Part shown: one piece after another, positions 1 through 5,567 of the stretch | Position numbering within the stretch: the stretch's first letter is position 1 | Layout: each line of letters begins with the position of its first letter | Source: Frankiaceae bacterium | GTDB taxonomy: Bacteria; Actinomycetota; Actinomycetes; Frankiales; Frankiaceae | Assembly: GCA_030840885.1 (NCBI GenBank) | Contig: JAVEDQ010000239.1 | Coordinates: 1-5,828, forward strand | DNA length: 5,828 nucleotides | Direction of reading: 5' to 3' | Made by a program: the position numbers and the translations under genes | Notes under the pieces: generated by a model | Databases searched by the model: none | What the model saw: only the letters and a program-made list of their open reading frames with translations | Told to the model about the DNA's origin: nothing

Positions 1-392
1 AAGAAGCCGACGTTCTGGATCAGCGGGATGTCGCTGTGGATGCAGGCGTGCTCGCTGCCGAAGACGGCGATGTCGAGCGACCCGGCCTCCGGTCCGCCGC
101 TGGTCGGGCCGACCGTGAAGGTGTCGCCGTCGTCGACCGCGTGCACCCGGCCGCCGAGGTCGGCGAACTGCTCAGCGACGGTCCGGCTCGTCCAGACCTC
201 GAGCTCAGGGTTGGCCGTGGCGGCGGCCCTGAGCCGGTCGGGCTCCACGTGGTCGGCGTGCTCGTGGGTGATCAGCACGGCGTCCGCACCCTGCAACGCG
301 TCGGGGTCACTGAAGCCCCCCGGGTCCAGGACGAGGGTCGTGCTCCCGGCTTCGATCCGGAAGCAGCTGTGGCCGAGCTTGGTGAGGAACAT
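1..392 (-). CDS. MBL-fold metallo-hydrolase, UlaG-like (partial, 3' end beyond left edge)
   Basis: This gene reads leftward from an ATG at 392-390 and stays open to base 1, giving 130 codons with the rest outside the window. The product begins MFLTKLGHSCFRIEAG and carries the metallo-beta-lactamase signature HEHADH at residues 43-48 (HxHxDH, the di-metal site). A second conserved block at about 115-130 (HACIHSDIP then NVGFF) is usual in the UlaG-like, Lactamase_B_2-type hydrolases and includes a further likely metal-ligand His115. The family hydrolyses varied ester, lactone or phosphodiester substrates; the substrate cannot be told from sequence. It is probably cytoplasmic, since there is no signal peptide. 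The start is supported by AAGGGGAG (plus-strand complement at 397-404) four bases before the ATG. It is divergent from the MFS pump, with about 100 bases between the chosen starts. The family call is firm; the specific role is unknown. Confidence 0.9.
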   Translation of the reverse strand, partial: MFLTKLGHSCFRIEAGSTTLVLDPGGFSDPDALQGADAVLITHEHADHVEPDRLRAAATANPELEVWTSRTVAEQFADLGGRVHAVDDGDTFTVGPTSGGPEAGSLDIAVFGSEHACIHSDIPLIQNVGF

Positions 393-493
393 GCCGCTCC
401 CCTTCCCGGCCCTGCCCGGCCACACTCACCGGCGGGTTCACTGGGGTCGTGGACGCGCGAACCGGGTCAGCTGTTCCGGAGATGCCTGCGCCG

Positions 494-2005
494 ATGCCCA
501 GGTCGGCGGGGAGCATCCGCTTCGCCTCCCCCGCCGGGCGGCGCGTGCTGCTGGCGACGGTGCTGGCCTCGTCGATGGCACTGCTCGACACCACCGTGGT
601 CAACGTCGCGCTGCCCCGCCTGGGCGACGACCTCGGTGCCTCCGTCGCCGGCCTGCAGTGGACCGTCACCGGCTACGTGCTGACGCTGGCCTCGTTCCTG
701 CTGCTCGGCGGAGCACTCGGCGACCGGTTCGGGCGACGGCGGGTCTTTCTCATCGGCGTCTGCTGGTTCACCGCCGCCTCCGTGCTCTGCGCGGCGGCTC
801 CGGCCATCGGGTGGCTCATCGCGGCCCGGGCGCTGCAGGGCGTCGGCGGCGCCCTCATGACACCCGGCTCGTTGGCGCTGCTCTCGGCGACGCTCACGCC
901 CGAGGACCGCGGCCGCGCGATCGGCGCCTGGGCCGGGCTCGGCGGTGCGGCGAGCGCGTTCGGGCCACTGCTGGGTGGCTACCTCGTCGAGGCGCTGTCC
1001 TGGCGCTGGGTCTTCTGGATCAACGTGCCGTCCGCGGTGGTCGTGGTCGTCGTCGCGCTCCGGCACATCCCGGAGAGCGCCGACCCGGCCCGTGGTCGCC
1101 GCCATCCGCTCGACGCTCCGGGCGCGCTGCTGTGTGCCGCCGGGCTGGCCGGGTTGACCTATGCGCTCATCGCCGCGCCGACCCAACCACTCGCGACCGG
1201 CGTCCTGCTGCCGGGCAGCGCCGGCGTACTGGCGCTGGTCACCTTCGTGGTGCGGGAGCGCCGGACGGCCGCGCCCATGGTGCCGCCGGCGATGTTCGCC
1301 AGCTCCAGCTTCCGCGTCGTGAACCTGGTGACGTTCTTCGTCTACGCCGCCCTCGGTGTCGTGCTGGTCTTCCTGGTGCTGACCCTGCAGCAGCAGGCCG
1401 GCTTCTCCCCCGCCGCCGCCGGAAGCGCGACACTGCCGTTCACCGCGATGCTGTTCCTGTTCTCCTCGCGCGTCGGCGCGCTCGCCCAACGGATCGGCCC
1501 GCGGCTGCCGATGACGCTCGGCCCGCTGCTGCTCTGCGCCGGAGCGCTGACGCTGACGCGCATCTCCGCGGGTAGCTCCTACGTGCCGGACGTGCTGCCG
1601 GGCGTCCTGCTCGTCGGGTCGGCGATGACGCTCACCGTCGCTCCGCTGACCTCGACGGCGCTCTCGACCGCCCCGCCCGGCACGACCGGGCTCGCGAGCG
1701 GCATCAACAACGCCGTCGCCCGTACGGCCGGCCTGCTGGCGGTCGCGGTGGCCCCGCTGGTGGTCGGGCTCTCCGGACGGCAGTACCAGGAACCGGCGGC
1801 GGTCGGTCGTGCGTTCGACAAGGCGATGCTGCTGGTCGCGGCCCTTGCCGTCGCCGGGGCGGTGACCACGCTCGTCGGGCTGCGAGGCGGAGAACCCCGA
1901 CTCCGGCGTCGGACCTCTAGGCTGCGGAGCCGGAAGGCCGACCGGAATGATGAGAAGCAAGACGAGGGGGCTGTCCGTGCCGGTGCCGGGGATCTGGCGC
2001 CGTAG
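494..2005 (+). CDS. MFS transporter, DHA2 family (EmrB/QacA-type, 14 TM)
   Basis: This is a proton-driven export pump of the inner membrane. In the 503-residue form, TM1 holds the DHA2 motif LDTTVVNVALP (about 31-41), and motif A, GGALGDRFGRRR, lies in the loop after TM2 (about 72-83). The antiporter motif C region is FGPLLGGYL (about 156-164), followed by SWRWVFWINVPSA, typical of 14-TM drug pumps. Length fits the family (about 470-520). The start is uncertain: in-frame options are GTG 449, ATG 482 and ATG 494. I prefer 494 because codons between 449 and 493 show weak third-position GC (9 of 14) while it is near-complete after 494. A GGAG at 478-481 could serve it, though 12 bases of spacing is long. 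The C-terminus is a basic, hydrophilic tail of about 40 residues that overlaps the next gene. No regulator is beside it within the window. Substrate is unknown. Confidence 0.93.
   Translation: MPRSAGSIRFASPAGRRVLLATVLASSMALLDTTVVNVALPRLGDDLGASVAGLQWTVTGYVLTLASFLLLGGALGDRFGRRRVFLIGVCWFTAASVLCAAAPAIGWLIAARALQGVGGALMTPGSLALLSATLTPEDRGRAIGAWAGLGGAASAFGPLLGGYLVEALSWRWVFWINVPSAVVVVVVALRHIPESADPARGRRHPLDAPGALLCAAGLAGLTYALIAAPTQPLATGVLLPGSAGVLALVTFVVRERRTAAPMVPPAMFASSSFRVVNLVTFFVYAALGVVLVFLVLTLQQQAGFSPAAAGSATLPFTAMLFLFSSRVGALAQRIGPRLPMTLGPLLLCAGALTLTRISAGSSYVPDVLPGVLLVGSAMTLTVAPLTSTALSTAPPGTTGLASGINNAVARTAGLLAVAVAPLVVGLSGRQYQEPAAVGRAFDKAMLLVAALAVAGAVTTLVGLRGGEPRLRRRTSRLRSRKADRNDEKQDEGAVRAGAGDLAP
1964..1970 (+). 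promoter_or_regulatory. Ribosome binding site deciding the lipoprotein start
   Basis: GAGGGGG lies six bases before GTG 1977, inside the 3' end of the MFS coding region. It is a better placed Shine-Dalgarno match than GGAAGG at 1932-1937, which serves the alternative ATG at 1947, and favours the shorter reading of the lipoprotein. Confidence 0.5.
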
Positions 2006-2438
2006 CGGCGCGGCGGTCCTGCTGGTGCTGCTCGCCCTGACGCTGGTCGCCGGCTGCGGACGCTTGTCGAAGAAGGACTACGTGCGCAAGGCGGACACGA
2101 TCTGCCGCGCGACGAACGTCGAGTCGGCCAAGACGCCGGTGCCCGACAAGACCAACGTCCGGGCGACCGCCGATTACCTGCGCACCCAGTCGAAGCTGCT
2201 CATCGGGCAGGCCGACCGACTCGACGCGCTGAAGGGGCCGAAGAAGGACGAACCGCGGCTGCGGGACGTGTTCCGGCGCCAGCGCGACGCCCTCACCCAG
2301 CTGCAGAAGGCTGCCGACCAGTACCAGCTCGGCGACGAGACGGACGCCACGATCACCGCCAACGCGGCGAACCAGGCGCTGCTCGAGGTACGGCAGGACC
2401 TCCAGGGCTACGGCTTCCAGGACTGCGCGACGCAGTAG
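1977..2438 (+). CDS. Small predicted lipoprotein, actinobacterial, function unknown
   Basis: The product is a 153-residue exported protein. From GTG 1977 it starts MPVPGIWRRSG, followed by a hydrophobic stretch and the lipobox LVAGC, with the lipidated Cys at residue 27. The mature part is charged and mostly helical, resembling a helical hairpin or bundle. It has two further cysteines, in DTIC (43) and GFQDC (150), that could form a disulfide outside the membrane; this layout recurs in unnamed actinobacterial lipoproteins. Start choice: GTG 1977 has GAGGGGG six bases upstream (1964-1970) and gives a normal 26-residue signal peptide. ATG 1947 has GGAAGG (1932-1937) nine bases upstream but would give a 36-residue leader with rare AGA and AGG codons. 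It overlaps the MFS gene by 29 bases (59 from the alternative start), so the two are probably co-transcribed. No function is assigned. Confidence 0.82.
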   Translation: MPVPGIWRRSGAAVLLVLLALTLVAGCGRLSKKDYVRKADTICRATNVESAKTPVPDKTNVRATADYLRTQSKLLIGQADRLDALKGPKKDEPRLRDVFRRQRDALTQLQKAADQYQLGDETDATITANAANQALLEVRQDLQGYGFQDCATQ

Positions 2439-2450
2439 CGGCAAAGCTGA

Positions 2451-2460
2451 GACCGCGGTC
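2451..2460. other. Perfect 10-base palindrome between convergent genes
   Basis: GACCGCGGTC sits in the 34-base gap between the convergent lipoprotein and hemW stops. A copy of GGTCAGG overlaps its right half (2458-2464) and is repeated at 2471-2477. With no loop it is a poor intrinsic terminator, and no T-tract follows on either strand. It may be chance in such GC-rich DNA, or part of a weak bidirectional termination region. Confidence 0.25.
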
Positions 2461-2472
2461 AGGAGGTCCCGG

Positions 2473-3699
2473 TCAGGCCGTCAGCTCCCGGACCACCCCG
2501 TCGGCGAGCAGTCGACCCCGCAGCGTGAGCACCGCTCGGCCCGCGTCCAGGGCTGCCGGCTCGAGCAGCCCGTCCCGCGCCTGCCGCTGCGCGACGCCCC
2601 GACCCGGCTCGTCGAGCAGCGCGAGCGGCAGGCCCTCGGCAAGACGGATGCGCAGCAGCACGTCCTCGAAGGCACGCGTGGGGGCGTCGAGCACCTCGCG
2701 GGCCTGCGCCGGGCTCGCTCCGTCGGCCAGCTTGGCCGCGTAGGCCGCCGGCGCCCGGACGTTCCACCACCGCACCCCGCCCACGTGGCTGTGGGCCCCG
2801 GGCCCGAGCCCCCACCAGTCCGCGCTCCGCCAGTAGCCGATGTTGTGCCGGCAGACCGCCCCGGGGCTGCGGGCCCAGTTGCTGACCTCGTACCAGCGCA
2901 ACCCCGCGGCGTCGAGCCGGGCGTCGGCCATCTCGTACCGGTCGGCGAGCACGTCGTCGTCGACCGGCGCGACGGCCCCGATCCGCACCTGCCGGGCCAA
3001 CCGGGTGCCCTCCTCGACCACGAGCGCGTAGGCGCTGACGTGGTCCGGCGCCAGGGCCACGACGCTGTCGAGGCTCGCGGCCCAGTCGGCGTCGGTCTCG
3101 CCCGGTGCGCCGTAGTTCAGGTCGAGCGAGATCTGGCCGACGCCCGCGGCCCGGGCGTCGGCCACCGCGGTGGCGACCCGGCCGGGCGTGTGCTGCCGGT
3201 CGAGCACCGACAGGACGTGCGGGACCGCGCTCTGCATGCCGAAGCTGACCCGGGTGACGCCGGCCTCGACCAGCCGGTCCAGCGTCGCGCGGTCGCTCGA
3301 CTCCGGGTTGGCCTCGGTCGTGACCTCGACGTCGGGGGCGAAGCCGAACTCGTCGCGCAGCGCGGCCAACGCACGCGGCAGCAACCCGGGCGCGAGCAGC
3401 GTCGGCGTGCCACCACCGACGAACACCGTCCGCAACGGGCGGTGGTCGCCGCCGAGCACCCTGCGGGCGAGGCGGATCTCGGCCAGCACGGCGTCGAGCC
3501 AGTCCGTCGGGGCCGACGACGGCGACCCGGCGAGTTCGGTCAGCGTGTAGGTGTTGAAGTCGCAGTAGCCGCAACGGGTCGCACAGAACGGGACGTGGAG
3601 GTAGACCCCGAGGTCACGGTCCGAGGCGCCCGCTCGTGCGCTGACGGGAAGGGCGCCGTCCGGCGGTGCCGGTTCCCCGTCGGGCGGACGCGAGGGCAT
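2473..3699 (-). CDS. hemW: Radical SAM heme chaperone HemW
   Basis: The gene encodes 408 residues. The radical-SAM cluster motif CATRCGYC (Cys39, 43, 46) is followed by DFN. The fourth cysteine of true oxygen-independent coproporphyrinogen oxidase HemN (CxxxCxxCxC) is absent, which is the mark of HemW. Further family blocks are GGGTPT (95-100, SAM binding), TTEANPES (127-134), RVSFGMQS (150-157), LDLNYGAPGET (192-202) and CRHNIGYW (283-290), then a HemN_C-type C-terminal domain. In E. coli and Lactococcus, HemW binds heme and delivers it to respiratory enzymes; many database entries still call it coproporphyrinogen III oxidase. The frame is open for 36 codons upstream of 3699, but those encode a low-complexity Pro/Ala-rich stretch, whereas MPSRPPDGEPAPPDGALP matches the usual actinobacterial start. 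No strong Shine-Dalgarno precedes it. It converges on the lipoprotein gene and diverges from the SRPBCC gene. Confidence 0.95.
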   Translation of the reverse strand: MPSRPPDGEPAPPDGALPVSARAGASDRDLGVYLHVPFCATRCGYCDFNTYTLTELAGSPSSAPTDWLDAVLAEIRLARRVLGGDHRPLRTVFVGGGTPTLLAPGLLPRALAALRDEFGFAPDVEVTTEANPESSDRATLDRLVEAGVTRVSFGMQSAVPHVLSVLDRQHTPGRVATAVADARAAGVGQISLDLNYGAPGETDADWAASLDSVVALAPDHVSAYALVVEEGTRLARQVRIGAVAPVDDDVLADRYEMADARLDAAGLRWYEVSNWARSPGAVCRHNIGYWRSADWWGLGPGAHSHVGGVRWWNVRAPAAYAAKLADGASPAQAREVLDAPTRAFEDVLLRIRLAEGLPLALLDEPGRGVAQRQARDGLLEPAALDAGRAVLTLRGRLLADGVVRELTA

Positions 3700-3734
3700 A
3701 CGTCCAGTGTGCGTCGCGGGAGACCTTCGGGGCT

Positions 3735-3759
3735 GGGGTGGCGGAGGCGGGGTGGCGGA
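3735..3759. repeat. Pair of 11-base direct repeats, 14-base period
   Basis: GGGGTGGCGGA occurs exactly at 3735-3745 and again at 3749-3759, 36 bases beyond the hemW start. The spacing is not a full helical turn multiple, and the G-rich composition makes chance repeats likelier than usual. It could be a binding site for a regulator of either divergent gene. Confidence 0.4.
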
Positions 3760-3766
3760 AGCCGCT

Positions 3767-3799
3767 CCAGGCGGGAGGCGTGGCGACGCCCACGCCTGG
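3767..3799. repeat. Overlapping inverted repeats forming alternative hairpins
   Basis: AGGCGTGG (3776-3783) pairs perfectly with CCACGCCT (3790-3797) around a 6-base loop. A competing stem uses CCAGGCG (3767-3773) with CGCCTGG (3793-3799). The two share the right arm and so exclude each other. They lie about 45 to 75 bases upstream of the SRPBCC start, where an operator or 5'-leader structure could sit. No T-tract follows. Confidence 0.4.
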
Positions 3800-3842
3800 G
3801 GAAGCAAGCTCTGAACTCCCGCCCCGATCTCGAAAGTTGGCC

Positions 3843-4277
3843 GTGAAGACCTACTCGTTCGTCCACGACGTCCCCGTCGAACCCGCCGTCGCCTGGGAGG
3901 TCGTCAGCGATCATCCGGGCATGGTGCGGTGGACCCCGCTGCGTCGCGTGGAGATGGAGGCCGGCGGCCGCCCCCAGCCGCACGGTGTCGGTGCCGTCCG
4001 GGCGCTGCACCTGGTCGGCCCGCCGATCCGGGAGGAGATCACCGCCTACGAACCCGAGCGGCGGCTCGCCTACCGCGCCCTGTCCGGCCTCCCGGCCAAG
4101 GACTACACCGGCGAGATCGTGTTGGAGTCGACCGCCCGCGGGACCCGCCTGACGTGGTCCCTCCGCTTCACGCCGCTGATCCCCGGAGCGCAGTTCGGCA
4201 TCGCCGCCGGCATCCGCTTCGCCGCCCGGTCGATGGCGAAGGAAGCGACGCGCCGCGGAGCGGAGGTCCGGCCGTGA
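3843..4277 (+). CDS. SRPBCC family protein (polyketide cyclase/dehydrase-like)
   Basis: The product is 144 residues and starts VKTYSFVHDVPVEPAVAWEV. This is the first beta strand and helix of the START/Bet v1-like SRPBCC fold, which binds hydrophobic ligands in a deep cavity. SDHPGMVRWTP (22-32), the central strands and a long C-terminal helix (about 113-140) complete the fold, and the length is normal for the family. GTG 3843 is chosen because GAAAG (3832-3836) lies six bases upstream and the family usually starts just before the first strand; the frame is open back to 3666 but that stretch is low-complexity. The stop overlaps the start of the next gene (GTGA), so the two are translationally coupled. 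It is cytoplasmic or membrane-associated; the ligand is unknown. Confidence 0.85.
   Translation: MKTYSFVHDVPVEPAVAWEVVSDHPGMVRWTPLRRVEMEAGGRPQPHGVGAVRALHLVGPPIREEITAYEPERRLAYRALSGLPAKDYTGEIVLESTARGTRLTWSLRFTPLIPGAQFGIAAGIRFAARSMAKEATRRGAEVRP
4262..4266 (+). promoter_or_regulatory. Shine-Dalgarno for the 68-residue membrane protein
   Basis: GGAGG lies seven bases before GTG 4274, within the last codons of the SRPBCC gene. This textbook spacing is the main reason for choosing GTG 4274 rather than any upstream in-frame start. Confidence 0.75.
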
Positions 4278-4480
4278 TCGCCCGCATCATCACGATCCTG
4301 TACTTCGTCATCGGCCTGATCGTGGCGGTCAACCACGGGTACCTCGGCGACGGCATCGCCTTCTCGGCCGACGGGCTCTGGAAGCTCGCGGACTTCGTGC
4401 TCGCCGTCGGCTTCTGGCCACTGATCGTCATCACGCCCTACGACTTCGCGCTCCCGCATGCCGTGCTGAAGAAGACCTGA
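4274..4480 (+). CDS. 68-residue two-helix membrane protein, function unknown
   Basis: The GTG at 4274 overlaps the SRPBCC stop codon by four bases (GTGA) and has GGAGG seven bases upstream. The product begins MIARIITILYFVIGLIVAVN, a first membrane helix (about 4-20), followed by HGYLGDGIAFS and a second helix (about 37-55, with GFWPLIVI). It ends in a short polar tail, LPHAVLKKT. The start ILYFVIGLIVA plus a His/Asn-containing turn is a pattern I associate with small uncharacterised actinobacterial membrane proteins, but I cannot name a family. Coupling to the SRPBCC gene suggests equimolar synthesis and perhaps a functional pair at the membrane; that is inference. Its codons have the high third-position GC of the neighbours, which supports real coding. 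Confidence 0.8.
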   Translation: MIARIITILYFVIGLIVAVNHGYLGDGIAFSADGLWKLADFVLAVGFWPLIVITPYDFALPHAVLKKT

Positions 4481-4502
4481 GCTCCCCGCTCCTCGTTGTC
4501 CT

Positions 4503-4516
4503 GCGAATTAGTTCGC
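4503..4516. promoter_or_regulatory. Inverted repeat upstream of the FNT channel
   Basis: GCGAA-TTAG-TTCGC is a 5-base inverted repeat around a TTAG centre, in a locally AT-rich spot in the gap before the FNT gene. TTGTCC at 4496-4501 could be a -35 element, but no matching -10 is clear. It is a candidate operator or promoter-associated palindrome for the channel gene. A second small inverted repeat, CGGG-CAAAA-CCCG (4544-4556), lies just downstream. Confidence 0.35.
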
Positions 4517-4567
4517 CGCAAGAAGTGTCCGAGCAGTTACCTACGGGCAAAACCCGCCTCGGCTACC

Positions 4568-4573
4568 AGGAGG
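4568..4573 (+). promoter_or_regulatory. Strong Shine-Dalgarno deciding the FNT start
   Basis: AGGAGG is a full match to the anti-Shine-Dalgarno core and lies eight bases before ATG 4582. The upstream in-frame GTG at 4525 has no comparable site, so the shorter product is preferred. Confidence 0.8.
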
Positions 4574-4581
4574 CGCGACGC

Positions 4582-5523
4582 ATGGCATACAAGACACCCG
4601 CGCAGGCGACGGAGGCTGCCGTCGAGGCAGGCGTCGCGAAGGCGAACGCACCGTTCGGCAAGTTGATGGTCGGCGGTTTCCTCGCCGGCGCCTACATCGC
4701 CTTCGGGTCGCTGCTCGCGATCGCGGTGACGTCCGGGCTCAACGCCCAGTTGTGGGGCACCCTGCCCACCCTGGTGTTCGGTGCGGTCTTCAGCCTCGGC
4801 CTGATCCTCGTGATCCTGGCCGGCTCGGACCTGCTCACCGGCAACATGGCGCTGCTGCCGGTCGCGGCGATGGCCAAGCGCCTCAAGCCCTCGAAGATCC
4901 CGGTCAACTGGGCCATCATCTTCGTCGCCAACTTCATCGGCTCGCTGTTCGTGGCCTACGTCCTCGCGGTGAAGACGGGCGTCATCGGCACCGCCAGCGG
5001 TGCGGCACCGGGGTCGCTGACCTTCGCCCGCCTGTCCGGCATCGCCCACACCAAGGCCATCACCGAGAGCGACACGCAGATCTTCCTCCGCGCGATCGCC
5101 TGCAACTGGCTGGTCTGCCTCGCGGTCTGGCTCGCCTTCGCGGCCGAGGACATCGGCGGGAAGATCCTCGGGATCTTCTTCCCGATCACGGCCTTCGTCG
5201 CCATGGGCTTCGACCACGTCGTCGCCAACATGTTCTTCCTGCCGGCGGCCATGTTCGCGCACGTGCCCGGCCTGACCTGGGCCCACGTCGCCAATAACAT
5301 CGTGTTCGCGTTCCTCGGCAACGTCGTCGGGGCCGTGGTCTTCGTCGCCGGTAGCTACTACTACCTCTACCTGCGGGGGAGGGAAGCGAGCGGAGCCAAC
5401 GCCGTCGAGGCCGGAGGTCGGGGAGGCGTCTACCCGGGCGAACGGGGCGAGCGCGGATTCACCGGTAACGGTACGGAGCCTGGACACGGCACCGGCGCTC
5501 AGGCTGCCGGACGCCGAACCTGA
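4582..5523 (+). CDS. Formate/nitrite transporter (FNT) family channel
   Basis: The product is a 313-residue inner-membrane protein of the FocA/NirC fold (pentamer, six helices per protomer). It starts MAYKTPAQATEAAVEAG, matching the family's N-terminal helix. Helix-loop signatures are GSDLLTGNM (about 81-89, the broken-helix omega loop, with the FocA-like Thr at 86) and CNWLVCLAVW (about 174-183). GFDHVVANMFF (about 209-219) has the central pore His at 212, equivalent to His209 of E. coli FocA. These residues fit a working anion channel; the FocA-like LLTG loop leans to formate rather than nitrite, but that is not proof. ATG 4582 is chosen over GTG 4525 for its AGGAGG and the family length. 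The last 50 residues form a Gly-rich hydrophilic tail absent from typical members, with lower third-position GC. It follows the 68-residue membrane protein after a 101-base gap and may have its own promoter. Confidence 0.93.
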   Translation: MAYKTPAQATEAAVEAGVAKANAPFGKLMVGGFLAGAYIAFGSLLAIAVTSGLNAQLWGTLPTLVFGAVFSLGLILVILAGSDLLTGNMALLPVAAMAKRLKPSKIPVNWAIIFVANFIGSLFVAYVLAVKTGVIGTASGAAPGSLTFARLSGIAHTKAITESDTQIFLRAIACNWLVCLAVWLAFAAEDIGGKILGIFFPITAFVAMGFDHVVANMFFLPAAMFAHVPGLTWAHVANNIVFAFLGNVVGAVVFVAGSYYYLYLRGREASGANAVEAGGRGGVYPGERGERGFTGNGTEPGHGTGAQAAGRRT

Positions 5524-5567
5524 CTGCTTCGCGTCACTGAGCAATGGGAAGTACGTCGCACCTGGAA

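Larger units (their letters stand above)
3700..3842. promoter_or_regulatory. Divergent intergenic region between hemW and SRPBCC gene
   Basis: This 143-base gap must carry promoters for both hemW (minus) and the SRPBCC operon (plus). I see no clear -35/-10 pair. It holds an 11-base direct repeat and overlapping inverted repeats, listed separately. Both strands remain open through most of it, giving N-terminal extensions to either gene, but those would be low-complexity and do not resemble the families. Confidence 0.5.

Noticed and set aside
1037..1056. GTGGTCGTGGTC-type microrepeat in the MFS gene
   Set aside because: It encodes a poly-valine stretch within a membrane helix, which is ordinary composition there.
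28..1575. Long plus-strand frame of 515 codons
   Set aside because: It reads antisense to the MBL hydrolase and then out of frame across the MFS gene. Its product is Arg/Ala/Gly-rich with no domain pattern, a GC-rich shadow.
467..1960. Long minus-strand frame opposite the MFS gene
   Set aside because: The translation is Arg/Gln/Glu/Gly low-complexity with no family motifs, while the opposite strand has clear DHA2 motifs. It is an antisense shadow.
2473..3699. Calling this gene coproporphyrinogen III dehydrogenase (hemN)
   Set aside because: The fourth cysteine of the HemN CxxxCxxCxC motif is replaced (CATRCGYCDF), so HemW is the better name.
2785..3846. Plus-strand frame of 353 codons opposite hemW
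   Set aside because: It mirrors the hemW coding phase, has no recognisable motif and lies wholly antisense to a confident gene.
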